A stretch of 64,000 bases of DNA from an uncultured Lachnospiraceae bacterium (GCA_902798585.1 CADBXF010000016.1:124001-188000); one strand, 5' to 3'. Positions 1 to 8,871 are shown, counted from the stretch's first letter. Program-made: numbers and translations. Notes: generated by a model not told the origin, from the letters alone.

Positions 1-134
1 CGCTCCGTGTGTTCAAGGCTGCGGCTGTGCAGAATCAGATTGCATCCCTGGCGCGCCATAAACTGCGCCGTGAGAAAACCGATGCCGCGTGCTGCGCCTG
101 TTATCAACGCCCATTTTCCTTTGACCGAATACAT
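1..134 (-). CDS. Short-chain dehydrogenase/reductase, N-terminal fragment (cut by window edge)
   Basis: This is the first 44-45 residues of an NAD(P)-dependent oxidoreductase; the rest lies outside the window. Reading from the ATG at 134, the protein begins MYSVKGKWALITGAARGIGF, which carries the TGxxxGxG dinucleotide-binding motif of the classical SDR Rossmann fold close to the N-terminus, as expected. A GGGAGG ribosome-binding site lies about 9 nt upstream of the ATG. The substrate cannot be told from this fragment. The gene is divergent from the sigma-factor gene that starts at 379. Confidence 0.8.
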   Translation of the reverse strand, partial: MYSVKGKWALITGAARGIGFLTAQFMARQGCNLILHSRSLEHTE

Positions 135-199
135 GCTTTGTCATCCTCCCTTTCTCTGTGTGAACCGCGGGGTCTGATAAAACAGTATACCGATTTTTC

Positions 200-228
200 T
201 TGATTTTCAATGTAATTAGGAATACACT
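200..228 (+). promoter_or_regulatory. Putative sigma-A promoter for the ECF sigma operon
   Basis: TTGATT (200-205) and TACACT (223-228) are separated by 17 bp and point toward the sigma-factor gene, leaving a leader of about 145 nt. Each hexamer matches the consensus at 4 of 6 positions, so this is a moderate prediction. Confidence 0.4.
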
Positions 229-378
229 TTATGTTGAATGTTGTTCTCCGGGGCGCCTCCCCGAAAAATATTCCATAAACCGAGCCGCCTCGTCCGTATC
301 TATGTTGAACCGGGCAAACGGGATGTCAGATTGCGGGCGACACTTCCGAAATGGCGCGGGCTCGAAGGAAGGAGTTTC

Positions 379-903
379 ATGGACAGCCTTGACGCGATTC
401 GGAATCGCCGACAGGACGGTTTGATACGCATATACGAAGAGTATCATGCGTATCTGTTTCAGGTCGTCCTTGCAATTGTCGGGCAACGGGAAGACGCCGA
501 GGATGTCACTGCAGATCTGTTTCTCCGACTGTGGGAATCCCCGCCGGCGTACCACCCGGGCAACGGCCATCGCGGTTACCTTGCAACAATCGCCCGAAAC
601 CGCGCCATCGACCGCGTTCGGGCCAACCGAAAGACCATCCCCATCGACACTGCGGAGGAGGCCGACCTCGGAGCCGTTCCCTCCTCGGAAAATGAGATCG
701 TGAACGAGATTGCCGTGGAGGAGGTTCTCGCACTCATGACGCCCGCAGAGCGGGAAATCGTCTCGATGAAGCATCTTCTCGGACTCACCTTCCGCGAGAT
801 TGCAGAGGCGACCGGAAAGCCGCAGGGAACCGTGGCCTGGATTTACCGTGAGACCGTCAAAAAAATCAGGAGGTGCGGATATGACACAAACGAACAATCC
901 TAA
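379..903 (+). CDS. ECF-type RNA polymerase sigma factor
   Basis: The 174-residue protein is the usual size for an extracytoplasmic-function sigma factor. Residues about 10-80 resemble region 2 (DAEDVTADLFLRLWE, then the GYLATIARNRAIDRVRA stretch). Residues about 115-170 form region 4, with a helix-turn-helix around GLTFREIAEATGKPQGTV. The ATG at 379 was chosen because a GGAAGGAG ribosome-binding site sits just before it and family homology begins there; the open frame extends further upstream without homology. The next gene overlaps it by 23 bp and encodes a membrane protein, the classic arrangement of a sigma factor with its membrane-bound regulator. The regulon is unknown. Confidence 0.88.
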   Translation: MDSLDAIRNRRQDGLIRIYEEYHAYLFQVVLAIVGQREDAEDVTADLFLRLWESPPAYHPGNGHRGYLATIARNRAIDRVRANRKTIPIDTAEEADLGAVPSSENEIVNEIAVEEVLALMTPAEREIVSMKHLLGLTFREIAEATGKPQGTVAWIYRETVKKIRRCGYDTNEQS

Positions 904-1651
904 CAATCGACCGGATTGGGAGCAGGCATTTGCCGAATACGCCCGCGAATCCGCGCCGGATCTTCTTCCCCGGATTCTCGCCGGAATCGATTCCTCCGGC
1001 GTGCCGTCCGCAGAGAGCAGCCCCGACACGCCGGTCCGGAATACTTCTTCCGGAAGAAGGCAGACACGGTTTACGCGGCGGGTTTTGTACTCTGCCGCCG
1101 GAATTGCAGCTGCGGTGCTTGTCGGTCTTCTGGTCCTCCGGCCGCTTCTGCTTGCAGACAGAAACTCCGCCTCGCTGAAGGATATTGCGGAACCGCAGAT
1201 ATCTGTCACATCCCCGTCGGATGGCTCGCATCCCGCCGCCGATCACCGTGACGGCGAGCATGCCTTACGGCCGGACAAAAAATCGCCGGACAACCAGGAT
1301 ATCGCGAATCTTTCGCCCGATTGGTTCTTCGCTTCGTGGTCGCGTGCGGAGGCGCCGAGTGTGGAGGCGCAGAGTGCGGAGGCGGAATCTCCCAAAACCG
1401 TTACTTTGAAAAATGTTCGTCTCGAAACACACGCAGCCAACACTGCGACTGACGCCGTCAGCGAGCCGGCAGAAGAACCAATCGATAACCTTTTCCTGCT
1501 GTATATCGACGATGTCATGCAGAAAAAAGTCCTTGTCCGCTCCGACAGTCTCTCTCCGGACAACGAATACAAACAGCTGACATTTCGTTTTGTCACAACG
1601 CTTTACATCGATAATGAATATTGGCTTGTTCTTGAGCCGGTGCTGAACTGA
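881..1651 (+). CDS. Membrane protein, probable anti-sigma factor of the adjacent ECF sigma
   Basis: This 256-residue protein starts at the ATG at 881, right after an AGGAGG site, inside the end of the sigma-factor gene, so the two are translationally coupled. It has a soluble N-terminus of about 65 residues, one transmembrane helix (around LYSAAGIAAAVLVGLLVL), and an extracytoplasmic part with Ala/Glu/Ser-rich linkers ending in a small globular region. That topology (cytoplasmic sigma-binding head, single span, outer sensor) fits an anti-sigma factor. No zinc-binding HxxxCxxC motif is visible, so the assignment rests on context and topology. Confidence 0.6.
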   Translation: MTQTNNPNNRPDWEQAFAEYARESAPDLLPRILAGIDSSGVPSAESSPDTPVRNTSSGRRQTRFTRRVLYSAAGIAAAVLVGLLVLRPLLLADRNSASLKDIAEPQISVTSPSDGSHPAADHRDGEHALRPDKKSPDNQDIANLSPDWFFASWSRAEAPSVEAQSAEAESPKTVTLKNVRLETHAANTATDAVSEPAEEPIDNLFLLYIDDVMQKKVLVRSDSLSPDNEYKQLTFRFVTTLYIDNEYWLVLEPVLN

Positions 1652-1676
1652 CAACCATACAAAACAATACAAAAAC

Positions 1677-1709
1677 GCCGCCGCGGTCATCCCGCAGCGG
1701 CATTATTTT
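1677..1709. terminator. Intrinsic terminator between convergent genes
   Basis: GCCGCCGCGG (1677-1686) pairs with CCGCAGCGGC (1692-1701) with one mismatch and a short loop, followed on the plus strand by a T-rich tail (ATTATTTT). A's precede it, so it may also act on the minus-strand gene that ends at 1747. Confidence 0.65.
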
Positions 1710-1746
1710 CGTTCGAATACTCTTGCGGTCCGAATCGCAACAGTCT

Positions 1747-2763
1747 TTACTGTGCCTTGTCATCCGCCTTCGAATCGTCGTCCTTCGCTTCGTCCTTCTT
1801 ATCCTCCGCCGGCTTCATACCGTTGACAACCTTGTCGATGACGGTATTGCACTTGTACTCCAGCGCAAGATAAGGCAGCCCGAATTGCTCCACGGCGTCA
1901 TCGTATGTCTTCTTCTCCGTCACATAGGTGTCATTGATATACTTGTCGAGAAGTTCTTTGCTGAAAGGAAGCTTCAATTGATCGAACGCCGCGAGCTTCA
2001 CGAGCTGCTCCGTAACAACCTCGTCCGCCGCCTCTGCGCAGGCCTGCTTAAACTTCTTCTTGCTGCCGAAGCCCTCGTAAACCGAATTAGCGGTCGTCAA
2101 CCCGGCCTTCTTGTATGCCTCGAAGATGTCCGTCTGCTCGTTGATGGTAATCTGGGTCCAGTTCTTTACATACTTCTTCGGAAGCGAGGAAATCTTCGCA
2201 CCCTCGCCCTCAAGGAGATACTTCAAGAACCGCGCCTTAGCTCCGGTCTCGCTGTTGTTGAACTTATTTTCCCACAGAAGGTTCTCGATATATGCGCGAT
2301 ATCCCTCCGCGGTATGTGCGCACTTGTCGCCGAGATTCTCGCCGAAATACTTCTCCACGAACTCGTCCGTAAGCATCGCCATATAAGCCTGCTGAAGTTT
2401 CTTGGTATCGTCCTCCTTCAACCGCTCCGCCTCCGGAAGCGCTGCGTTCATATAGGCCGCAATCGCCTCGGTCAACTCCGTCTCCGTAGGCTTGAAGGTT
2501 TCGTAGGTGACATCCCACTTGGAGATATCCGGAATCGATACTTCCTTCGCCAAATCGTAGTCCTCAACATAGCCTTCATCCGTCAGATATTTGCTGTAGT
2601 CGGTAATCTTCGATCGGATTACGCTCAGCACACCGAAGACAATCGCAAGAATTGCCACGGGAATCAAAATAATCAGCGCCAGATCAAATGCGGCCTTCGC
2701 CTTTGCTTTCTTTCTCGCCTTCGCACTGCGCTTCTTCGCTGCGAGTCTGCTCTCAATACTCAT
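1747..2763 (-). CDS. Membrane-anchored trigger-factor-like (chaperone/foldase-like) protein
   Basis: The 338-residue protein begins with a strongly basic cytoplasmic segment (about residues 5-25, Lys/Arg/Ala-rich), then one transmembrane helix (about 27-48). A long extracellular helical domain follows, and the end is a charged Asp/Lys/Ala tail. The helical domain resembles the C-terminal chaperone domain of trigger factor and SurA-like proteins found anchored in many clostridia; no FKBP or parvulin catalytic signature is visible. A GAGG ribosome-binding site precedes the ATG at 2763. It is probably an extracellular folding helper, but the assignment is by resemblance only. Confidence 0.5.
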   Translation of the reverse strand: MSIESRLAAKKRSAKARKKAKAKAAFDLALIILIPVAILAIVFGVLSVIRSKITDYSKYLTDEGYVEDYDLAKEVSIPDISKWDVTYETFKPTETELTEAIAAYMNAALPEAERLKEDDTKKLQQAYMAMLTDEFVEKYFGENLGDKCAHTAEGYRAYIENLLWENKFNNSETGAKARFLKYLLEGEGAKISSLPKKYVKNWTQITINEQTDIFEAYKKAGLTTANSVYEGFGSKKKFKQACAEAADEVVTEQLVKLAAFDQLKLPFSKELLDKYINDTYVTEKKTYDDAVEQFGLPYLALEYKCNTVIDKVVNGMKPAEDKKDEAKDDDSKADDKAQ

Positions 2764-2834
2764 GTAAACCTCCGGCCGCCCTCATTTTCCGGGTCGGCAA
2801 TGGTAATAATCTCCGCCGTATCACAGGCTTTCTA

Positions 2835-2863
2835 AGTGTACCACGAAACACGGAAAATGTAAA
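2835..2863 (-). promoter_or_regulatory. Putative sigma-A promoter
   Basis: On the minus strand, TTTACA (2863-2858) and TACACT (2840-2835) are separated by 17 bp, about 70 nt upstream of the trigger-factor-like gene starting at 2763. It is the only convincing promoter-like pair in the 2764-3010 gap. Confidence 0.5.
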
Positions 2864-3010
2864 GAGATTTGATGTAACACCTCCCTGCGGGAGCAGCAAG
2901 GGCGGAAGCCTCACTTTCCGTCTGTCTCCCCACACCCCGTGTGCGCAGCACAACGGGATTTTCACGAAAAACCAGTGTCAAACATACCGGTTTTGCAACG
3001 GGAGAGAAAC

Positions 3011-3913
3011 TCAACCGTCGCTTTCCGTATCAAATTCGGGGATGAAGCTTTCCGAGGCGGTGGCTCCGATTTGTATAAACGCATTTTCCACGCCGAGGTC
3101 CCGCGCAAACCCGACAACGCGATCGTACTCAAAGCGGGTCAGGCGGCGGTTCAACTCGGGGTACGGAAGTTTGCGCGAGGGCGGCGTGTACTGATTCATA
3201 ATGCTTTGATAGATGCGGCTGCCGTATGTCTCATAAAGATATCGTACGACCTCGCAAGCCTCATTCCGGTGGCCGGGCAGCACCAGGTGCCGCACTATCA
3301 CGCCGCGCGTCATGTAGCCGTCCCCGTCAAACTGCGGCTCACCGACAGCCTCAACCATCTGCGCAATCGCCCGCTTTGCAACCTCGGGATAGTCGGCGGC
3401 GTGCGAGAATTTTCCGGCGAGCGCGGAATCGAGATATTTCAAATCGGGAAGATAGATATCTATGTCCTCCTGCAGAAGCGCAAGTGTCGCCTCGCTCTCA
3501 TAGCCGCCGGAGTTCCATACAATCGGCAGGCGAAGCCCCCGCTTCTTTGCAATCGCAATCGTCTCGTGCACAAGCGGCGCCCACTGTCCGGCCGTCACCA
3601 GATTGATATTGGCCGCCCCCTCGTTCTGCAGCCGGAGGAACTCCTCCGAAAGCTCTTCCGGCGTGTAGGAGCGCCCGACATCACCGCCGCTGATTGTCCG
3701 GTTCTGGCAGAAAATGCAGTGCAGTGCGCACCCCGCGAAAAACACGGCTCCGGAGCCGCGTTCTCCGCTCAGGCAGGGCTCCTCCCACATATGGAGAGCC
3801 GCCCTCGCGACGCGCATCGTATCGCCGCAGCCGCATACGCCGCGCCGGTCCGTCCGGTCGACGCTGCATGCGCGCGGACAAAGATTGCACTTGTGCAGAG
3901 AAAGCGTCTCCAT
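3011..3913 (-). CDS. Radical SAM protein of the PflX / pyruvate-formate-lyase-activase-like family
   Basis: This 300-residue protein has an N-terminal Cys-rich stretch (CNLCPRACSVDR...GVCGCG) followed by the radical SAM cluster motif CALHCIFC (CxxxCxxC). That layout is typical of the COG1313 (PflX) family, relatives of glycyl-radical-enzyme activases. It should bind one [4Fe-4S] cluster and S-adenosylmethionine; its substrate is unknown in the family. The ATG at 3913 was chosen over a GTG 21 bp upstream because an AGGAGA site lies 5 nt before it. It lies 47 nt downstream of the LD-carboxypeptidase gene and is probably co-transcribed with it. Confidence 0.82.
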   Translation of the reverse strand: METLSLHKCNLCPRACSVDRTDRRGVCGCGDTMRVARAALHMWEEPCLSGERGSGAVFFAGCALHCIFCQNRTISGGDVGRSYTPEELSEEFLRLQNEGAANINLVTAGQWAPLVHETIAIAKKRGLRLPIVWNSGGYESEATLALLQEDIDIYLPDLKYLDSALAGKFSHAADYPEVAKRAIAQMVEAVGEPQFDGDGYMTRGVIVRHLVLPGHRNEACEVVRYLYETYGSRIYQSIMNQYTPPSRKLPYPELNRRLTRFEYDRVVGFARDLGVENAFIQIGATASESFIPEFDTESDG

Positions 3914-3960
3914 GGGTTCTCCTCTCTTCCTCACTGCAGAGCCACGGGACTCCGGGCGGG

Positions 3961-5004
3961 TTATATTCGCATCGTAATCGTCAGTCCCTCCGCAGCCGTC
4001 ACGCTTGCATGGCTTCCCAGAAGAAGCGGCATCTGCGGCGCGAGGTGTCCGATATCGGCATCCATGACAATCGGAACACCGAAATCCCCGATTACATCAA
4101 TCACGGCGCGGTATTGATCAAGCCCCATCATCTCCTGCCCGTAGCACAGCGGGCGACCGATCAGAAAGCCCTTGACATTGCGGAACCACCCGGCGTTGCG
4201 CAGCTGCCAGAGGGCGCGACGGATTCCGAACACCGTGAGGTCGCACGACTCGATAAACCACACGATTCCCTCGTCGGAATACCGCTCCGCATATCCGACG
4301 GGATCCGCATACGGAGTTCCGCACAGAACCTGAAGGCAATCCAGGCATCCGCCGACCAGCCTTCCCTCAAAGCAGAGAGTCCCTTCCGTCTGTTCTACGC
4401 TTGTAGAACTATTGATATATTTGCGTATCCCCGCTGTCTGCACGCAGTTGTACGGGGCGAGCGGATGCTCGACATCCTTCTTACCGTCGGTGATGCCTTC
4501 CCATGCCCCATAGCTCCGAACCGTATCGATTTTGCCCTGCATAAGCGCAATCGCATCGGCGATGCAGGGATGCCAGGGCTCCATTCCGAACGCAGCCGCG
4601 GACGGACCGTAGATTCCGCAGCCGTCACATTTTGTGACATACGGGAAGAGAAAATTCGTGATGTCGGAATAGCCGATCAGGAGTTTCTTCCGGCCTGCGC
4701 GAATGCGCTCCCAATCCATTTTCGCGATGGTCTCGCACATCAATTCTCCGCCGCCGCAGGCCATCAAAGCGTCGATGTCCCCGCGAAGAAACATCTCCGT
4801 AAGCTCCGCGGCGCACTCCTCCGGCGGCGCCGATATGCCGATGCCGTCACCGCGATAGCAGTTCGGGCCGAGCACGGTGCGAAAGCCCATTTTCCGAAAC
4901 TTTTCAAGTGCATTGTCGAAAGCCGTCCGATACGGCTCAATATTACATCCGAACGAAGGTGCGACGAAGCCGATGGTCCCGCCGTCCTGCAGAAAGATCC
5001 CCAT
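3961..5004 (-). CDS. LD-carboxypeptidase (peptidase family S66)
   Basis: The 347-residue protein matches the S66 family (LdcA/MccF), serine peptidases that trim the D-alanine from cytoplasmic muropeptide tetrapeptides or detoxify microcin-C-like compounds. The nucleophile motif GYSDITN is present, and a Glu (IVWFIESCD) and a His (DADIGH) are in the order expected for the Ser-Glu-His triad. The start at 5004 gives MGIFLQDGG with an AGGAGA-like site upstream; the longer upstream reading has no homology. Both muropeptide recycling and MccF-like immunity are possible, since the two cannot be separated without structure-based comparison. Confidence 0.85.
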   Translation of the reverse strand: MGIFLQDGGTIGFVAPSFGCNIEPYRTAFDNALEKFRKMGFRTVLGPNCYRGDGIGISAPPEECAAELTEMFLRGDIDALMACGGGELMCETIAKMDWERIRAGRKKLLIGYSDITNFLFPYVTKCDGCGIYGPSAAAFGMEPWHPCIADAIALMQGKIDTVRSYGAWEGITDGKKDVEHPLAPYNCVQTAGIRKYINSSTSVEQTEGTLCFEGRLVGGCLDCLQVLCGTPYADPVGYAERYSDEGIVWFIESCDLTVFGIRRALWQLRNAGWFRNVKGFLIGRPLCYGQEMMGLDQYRAVIDVIGDFGVPIVMDADIGHLAPQMPLLLGSHASVTAAEGLTITMRI

Positions 5005-5093
5005 TTTTCCTGTCTCCTGTCTATGTAAAATAACGGACAGCGTGTCGCGCCGCCCGCACAAAAGTATAGCATATACGCCCCCGAAACGCAACA

Positions 5094-5120
5094 AACGCGG
5101 CTCCCTACGGAAACCGCGTT
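5094..5120 (-). terminator. Hairpin downstream of ddh, possible terminator
   Basis: AACGCGG and CCGCGTT form a 7-bp stem (5094-5100 with 5114-5120) between ddh and the LD-carboxypeptidase gene. No clean U-run follows on the minus strand, so termination is only likely. Confidence 0.4.
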
Positions 5121-5191
5121 CATGCTCCAAAGTGTCTCTTTCCTTTCGGCAGAACCTCTGCCGCGGGGTGTTTTTACAAATCCGGCCGCAC

Positions 5192-6175
5192 TTACAAAAG
5201 ATGTGCGCGCATCTCCTCGCCGCTCAGCGGGCTCAGGTACGCCGGTGCAATGTCAAATACGGTCTTGCAGCCGCTCACGCCTTCCGCGGAAAGCTTCGCA
5301 ACGGCGCGTGCGTAGGCCGCTATCACGCTCGAGGTGAACTCCGGGTTGGAGTCAAGCTTCAGGCTGTACTCAATCACATGCTTGTTCTCGCCGTTCCAGC
5401 CTGTCGTTCCCGTGCGGATGACAAATCCGCCGTGCGGGATGCCTGCATGGTCGCGCGCAAGCTCCTCCTCGCTGATGAAATGAACCGTGGTATCGTAATC
5501 CGCAAAATAGTTCGGCATCGTCTTGATTGCATTCTCGACAGCCGCTGCATCCGCGCCCTCCTCAAGGACGACAAAGCACTCTCTCGTGTGCTTCTGTCTC
5601 GTCGTCAGCTCAGGGTTGCTTCCGGAGCGAACCGCCTCGAGAGCTGCCTCTACGGGAATCGTGTACTGCTTGCCGTTCTTTACGCCGGGAATGCGGCGAA
5701 TCGCGTCGGAGTGTCCCTGCGAAACGCCCTTGCCCCAGAAGGTATAATCCTTTCCCTCAGGCAGGATGCAATTTGCATAAAGGCGGTTTAAGGAGAACAT
5801 GCCCGGATCCCATCCGCAGGAGATAAGCGCCACCTTGCCGGCTGCCTTCGCAGCTGCGTCGACATTCGCAAAATGCTCCGGAATGCGGGCGTGGGTATCG
5901 AAGCTGTCCACAACATTGAAAAGCTTCGCGTACTCGGGCGTCTGCTTCGGAAGATCCGTCGCGCTGCCTCCGCATATAATCATGACATCAATTTTATCTT
6001 TCCAGTCGGCAACATCCGCAACATTTGCTACCGTCGCGCCGGGTGTCAACACCTTCACCGTCTGCGGATCGCGTCTGGTAAATACCGCCGCAAGCTCCAT
6101 GTCGGGATTCTGCTTGATTGCACACTCTACTCCACGGCCCAGATTGCCGTATCCGATGATTCCGATTCTGATCAT
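5192..6175 (-). CDS. ddh: meso-Diaminopimelate dehydrogenase
   Basis: This 327-residue NADPH-dependent enzyme converts L-tetrahydrodipicolinate to meso-diaminopimelate in one step, supplying lysine and peptidoglycan. Length and sequence fit the family closely. The N-terminal Rossmann motif is MIRIGIIGYGNLGRGVE, and the Ddh-typical segments FTRRDP, SCGWDPGMFSLNR and WGKGVSQGHSDAIRRI are present. The ATG at 6175 is preceded by GGAGG at 7 nt spacing; upstream in-frame sequence lacks homology. It implies DAP-type peptidoglycan, consistent with the neighbouring LD-carboxypeptidase. Confidence 0.95.
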   Translation of the reverse strand: MIRIGIIGYGNLGRGVECAIKQNPDMELAAVFTRRDPQTVKVLTPGATVANVADVADWKDKIDVMIICGGSATDLPKQTPEYAKLFNVVDSFDTHARIPEHFANVDAAAKAAGKVALISCGWDPGMFSLNRLYANCILPEGKDYTFWGKGVSQGHSDAIRRIPGVKNGKQYTIPVEAALEAVRSGSNPELTTRQKHTRECFVVLEEGADAAAVENAIKTMPNYFADYDTTVHFISEEELARDHAGIPHGGFVIRTGTTGWNGENKHVIEYSLKLDSNPEFTSSVIAAYARAVAKLSAEGVSGCKTVFDIAPAYLSPLSGEEMRAHLL

Positions 6176-6260
6176 TGTACTGCCTCCGAATGAAAAATTG
6201 CAGGCTCGATATCCGCCGTAGGCGTCATCCGTAAATACACCGACCCCGCTCACAGCACAT

Positions 6261-6289
6261 AGAATACCACCGTTTTTCGCATTTGTAAA
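6261..6289 (-). promoter_or_regulatory. Putative ddh promoter
   Basis: On the minus strand TTTACA (6289-6284) and TATTCT (6266-6261) are 17 bp apart, each 5 of 6 to consensus, about 85 nt upstream of the ddh start. Confidence 0.6.
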
Positions 6290-6303
6290 TACAAAATCAA
6301 TAC

Positions 6304-6313
6304 TTGTATACAA
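6304..6313. promoter_or_regulatory. Perfect palindrome TTGTATACAA upstream of the ddh promoter
   Basis: A 10-bp perfect palindrome lies about 15 bp upstream of the putative -35 of ddh. Such TNGTATACNA sites resemble operators of GntR-family regulators, but no regulator gene is nearby and short AT-rich palindromes arise by chance. Confidence 0.25.
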
Positions 6314-6355
6314 AAATACATTTATGTCTCCGCGTACGCCCTTCCGGCTTTCGAA

Positions 6356-7627
6356 TCACTCGCCGTCAGCCTTCGGAACCATCTCGTAACCGGACCGCAC
6401 CGTCCATGTGTCGTCAGCCTGACTGCGGGAGATCTCGACCATCCGCACCAGATATCCGTTCGCATACTCGAAAAATGTATTGTACTCGTGCAATTCATCG
6501 CCGCGGATTGTCATAACGACCGTATTCAGACGGGAGCCGCTGTAATTCATATCCAAACGGCAGTACGGCGTTGTCATGAAAACATTGTCGGTATAGCGAT
6601 AGGTCAGAACCGTCTCCGGGCGGTCGTCCTCGCCGAAAACCAGAACCCGGTTGCTTCCGTGAAGGATAAACTCATACTCCTTCACGCGCGTTCCGTCCTT
6701 GGCCGTTCCTATTCTACAGCTGTCGTAAGGAATCGCGCCGTCGTAATCTCTCGTAAATTCCTGAAGATACACAAGGTTACCGTCGGCATCATAGCCGCAG
6801 GCCGCCATATTTTCCTCCTCACCGTTCGGATTGATAATCAGCTCCGCGCGGGCAATCGGCGCATAGGTAATCGTCGTGTACAAACGGTCGTCTCTTCCCT
6901 GCTCAAATCGGAATTTTTTCCTGTACGCGTCAATATCCGCCTCGCCGTCCTCGATTTTTGCACGCACCAGTTTTTCGTTGTAAACATCCGCATGAGCGTT
7001 CCAGTAATCCTCGAGAATCGCTTCCGAAAGCGTCTGCCAATCCACGGCCGTCAGCTCTTTCACGCCGACACGCACGCACCCCGCCGGAATCTCATCCGTG
7101 ACTGCTTCTCTCCGAAGATATCCCTGTTTTCCGTTCCGGTACTCCACCACATACCAGTCGTCATCCGAGAACACGCCGTTGCCGTCATTGATCGCGATAA
7201 ATTCTCCCACGGAGATGTCGTCAAGCACACGGGAGCTCTCCATCGGCTCGGTGTAAATGGAGGCATCGCGAATCACATACATGATTCCCTCCAACCGGTA
7301 TGTCTCCCCTTCACCGGGCCCGCTCGTGGGCTCGGCTGTAGGCTCGGGCGTCGGAGAAGGCTCTTCCGTCGGCGTCGGTTCCGGCGTCGGTGTTGCCATC
7401 TCCGAAGGCACAGCGGTAGGCTCCTTCGTCGGTGTCGCCTCCCCGGTCGGTGTTACGGCCTCCGTCGGTGTCGCCGTGTCCGTCGGAACCGGGTTTGTCG
7501 GGGACGGGCTCTTCCCCGCGGAGGAATTCTTTCCCGCATCATTGCCCGATCCTCCGCATGCAGCGAACAATGTCATCATACCCACACAAATCATCAGGAG
7601 AATCCCTCTCCGCACTCTTTTCTTCAT
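6356..7627 (-). CDS. Lipoprotein with Thr-Pro linker and SH3-like domain
   Basis: The 423-residue product has a basic start, a hydrophobic signal segment and a lipobox (LFAAC), so it is probably diacylated at Cys 24 and held at the outer face of the membrane. Residues about 40-105 form a low-complexity linker of TPTP/EPTP repeats. The following stretch (SIYTEPMESSRVLDDISVGE to GKQGYLRREAV) looks like a bacterial SH3 domain, and the rest is a beta-rich domain of unknown function. Its ATG is 18 nt after the reverse-transcriptase stop codon and an AAGGAG site overlaps that gap, so the two genes are probably co-transcribed. No enzymatic motif is seen. Confidence 0.7.
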   Translation of the reverse strand: MKKRVRRGILLMICVGMMTLFAACGGSGNDAGKNSSAGKSPSPTNPVPTDTATPTEAVTPTGEATPTKEPTAVPSEMATPTPEPTPTEEPSPTPEPTAEPTSGPGEGETYRLEGIMYVIRDASIYTEPMESSRVLDDISVGEFIAINDGNGVFSDDDWYVVEYRNGKQGYLRREAVTDEIPAGCVRVGVKELTAVDWQTLSEAILEDYWNAHADVYNEKLVRAKIEDGEADIDAYRKKFRFEQGRDDRLYTTITYAPIARAELIINPNGEEENMAACGYDADGNLVYLQEFTRDYDGAIPYDSCRIGTAKDGTRVKEYEFILHGSNRVLVFGEDDRPETVLTYRYTDNVFMTTPYCRLDMNYSGSRLNTVVMTIRGDELHEYNTFFEYANGYLVRMVEISRSQADDTWTVRSGYEMVPKADGE

Positions 7628-7645
7628 TCCTTTTCTCTGTCTCCT

Positions 7646-8863
7646 TCATCCTACTGTCGGCTCTTCCTCCTCGCGCCCGAGCCAGTACTCGTGCACAAGG
7701 CTTCGAAAGCCGTATTGCTTGATTGTTTCATAGCGAAGCCGGTAGTTCGCCTTGGAATGCCTCCCTGTCGCGATGTACCGGATGCATTCCACCATGTAGC
7801 GGTCCAAAACCGCGAGGCTGTCCGCGGTGGTAATTACCGGGAAAAACCACCTCGCCCAGGTCAGCTCATTCTCCGCGTGATTGTCGTAAAATTTCGCGTT
7901 AAAATGCCGGATGTACGCCCGGATTGCCCGCTCGTCGGTCGCGTGGCTGCGGCTCTTCCAACGATAAAGCTTTCGCGCCCTCCGGCGCATCTTGCCCTTC
8001 AGCTTCCGCACGGAGGCCTCGCTCACATCGAGCACGCCGTCCCGGAAGGTAATCCCCAAAAATGTCCACGGCTCATGCGCCGCAGTCTGCGACACCTTCT
8101 TCGGATTGACCGCAAGCCCCCTGTCGGCGAGCGTCCCCGTGATTTCCGCCCGGTACCGCGCGAGCTCTTCCTCGCTGTCCGCGAACACGATGATATCGTC
8201 GGAGTAGCGCGCATACAGCGCTCCGGCCTCATACATTCTTCGGTCCAGGTCGCTCAGATAGAGGTTCGCCAGGAAGGACGACAGCGGGATTCCGGCCATG
8301 ATGCCCTTCGTCTCCTCGACAAGCGCGCCGTCGCACCACACGCGGGGATTGCGCAGAATCTGCTCTATCAGTCGGCACAAAAGCGGCTCCTCCGAAAGCA
8401 CTTCCCGCACCATCGGAACCATCAAGTCGACATTGACGGAATTGAAATAGTCGTGGATATCCAGTTTGTAAGCGCATTTTGCGGCAAGCCCCGGCCGCCT
8501 TGTCAGATATGCGACCGCCTTCCGCACCCCGCTGTTCACGCGGAACGAAAAAAGATTCGGTGCAAACACGGTGTCGTACCGGTGCAGGTGCCTTGCAATC
8601 GCTTTGAGGATGTGATTTTCCGCGTCGCCGAAGGTGTAGACAACCCGCTTCTTCTCGCTCCCCATCTTGTTGATGATACGCCTCTGCGCGCACGGAAAAT
8701 CGCCGCCCGAAAGCCATCCCGCAAGCGGCTCCCGATACGCTCCGGAATCAATCAGCCGCCGCAGCTTCGCAAGCTCCCGCTTCGTGATATACTCCCGCCC
8801 GGCGCAGTCCTCATAGTATTCCTCCCACGCCCCGGGTTCCGTTAACCGTTCCAGATATTCCAC
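7646..8863 (-). CDS. Orphan reverse transcriptase (retron/group-II-like fold, clade unassigned)
   Basis: This 405-residue protein has the RT finger and palm motifs in order: KKRVVYTFGDAENHILKAI (about 71-89), AYKLDIHDYFNSVNVD with a catalytic Asp (about 131-146), GIMAGIPLSSFLANLYL (187-203), the active-site box YARYSDDIIVFA (YSDD at 220-223) and FLGITF (268-273). A thumb-like C-terminal region of about 130 residues follows. It lacks a maturase/endonuclease domain and the VTG motif of classical retron RTs. A GTG start at 8863 was chosen because GGGAGG lies 8 nt upstream. A promoter and a structured leader of about 300 nt precede it. It could belong to a retron-like, defence-associated or other unknown RT group. 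Confidence 0.85.
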   Translation of the reverse strand: MEYLERLTEPGAWEEYYEDCAGREYITKRELAKLRRLIDSGAYREPLAGWLSGGDFPCAQRRIINKMGSEKKRVVYTFGDAENHILKAIARHLHRYDTVFAPNLFSFRVNSGVRKAVAYLTRRPGLAAKCAYKLDIHDYFNSVNVDLMVPMVREVLSEEPLLCRLIEQILRNPRVWCDGALVEETKGIMAGIPLSSFLANLYLSDLDRRMYEAGALYARYSDDIIVFADSEEELARYRAEITGTLADRGLAVNPKKVSQTAAHEPWTFLGITFRDGVLDVSEASVRKLKGKMRRRARKLYRWKSRSHATDERAIRAYIRHFNAKFYDNHAENELTWARWFFPVITTADSLAVLDRYMVECIRYIATGRHSKANYRLRYETIKQYGFRSLVHEYWLGREEEEPTVG

Positions 8864-8871
8864 GCAAAATC

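Noticed and set aside
1723..2835. Long plus-strand frame of 370 codons opposite the trigger-factor-like gene
   Set aside because: It is an antisense shadow with Leu/Arg-rich composition, no ribosome-binding site and no recognisable domain; the minus-strand frame has signal, membrane and domain logic.
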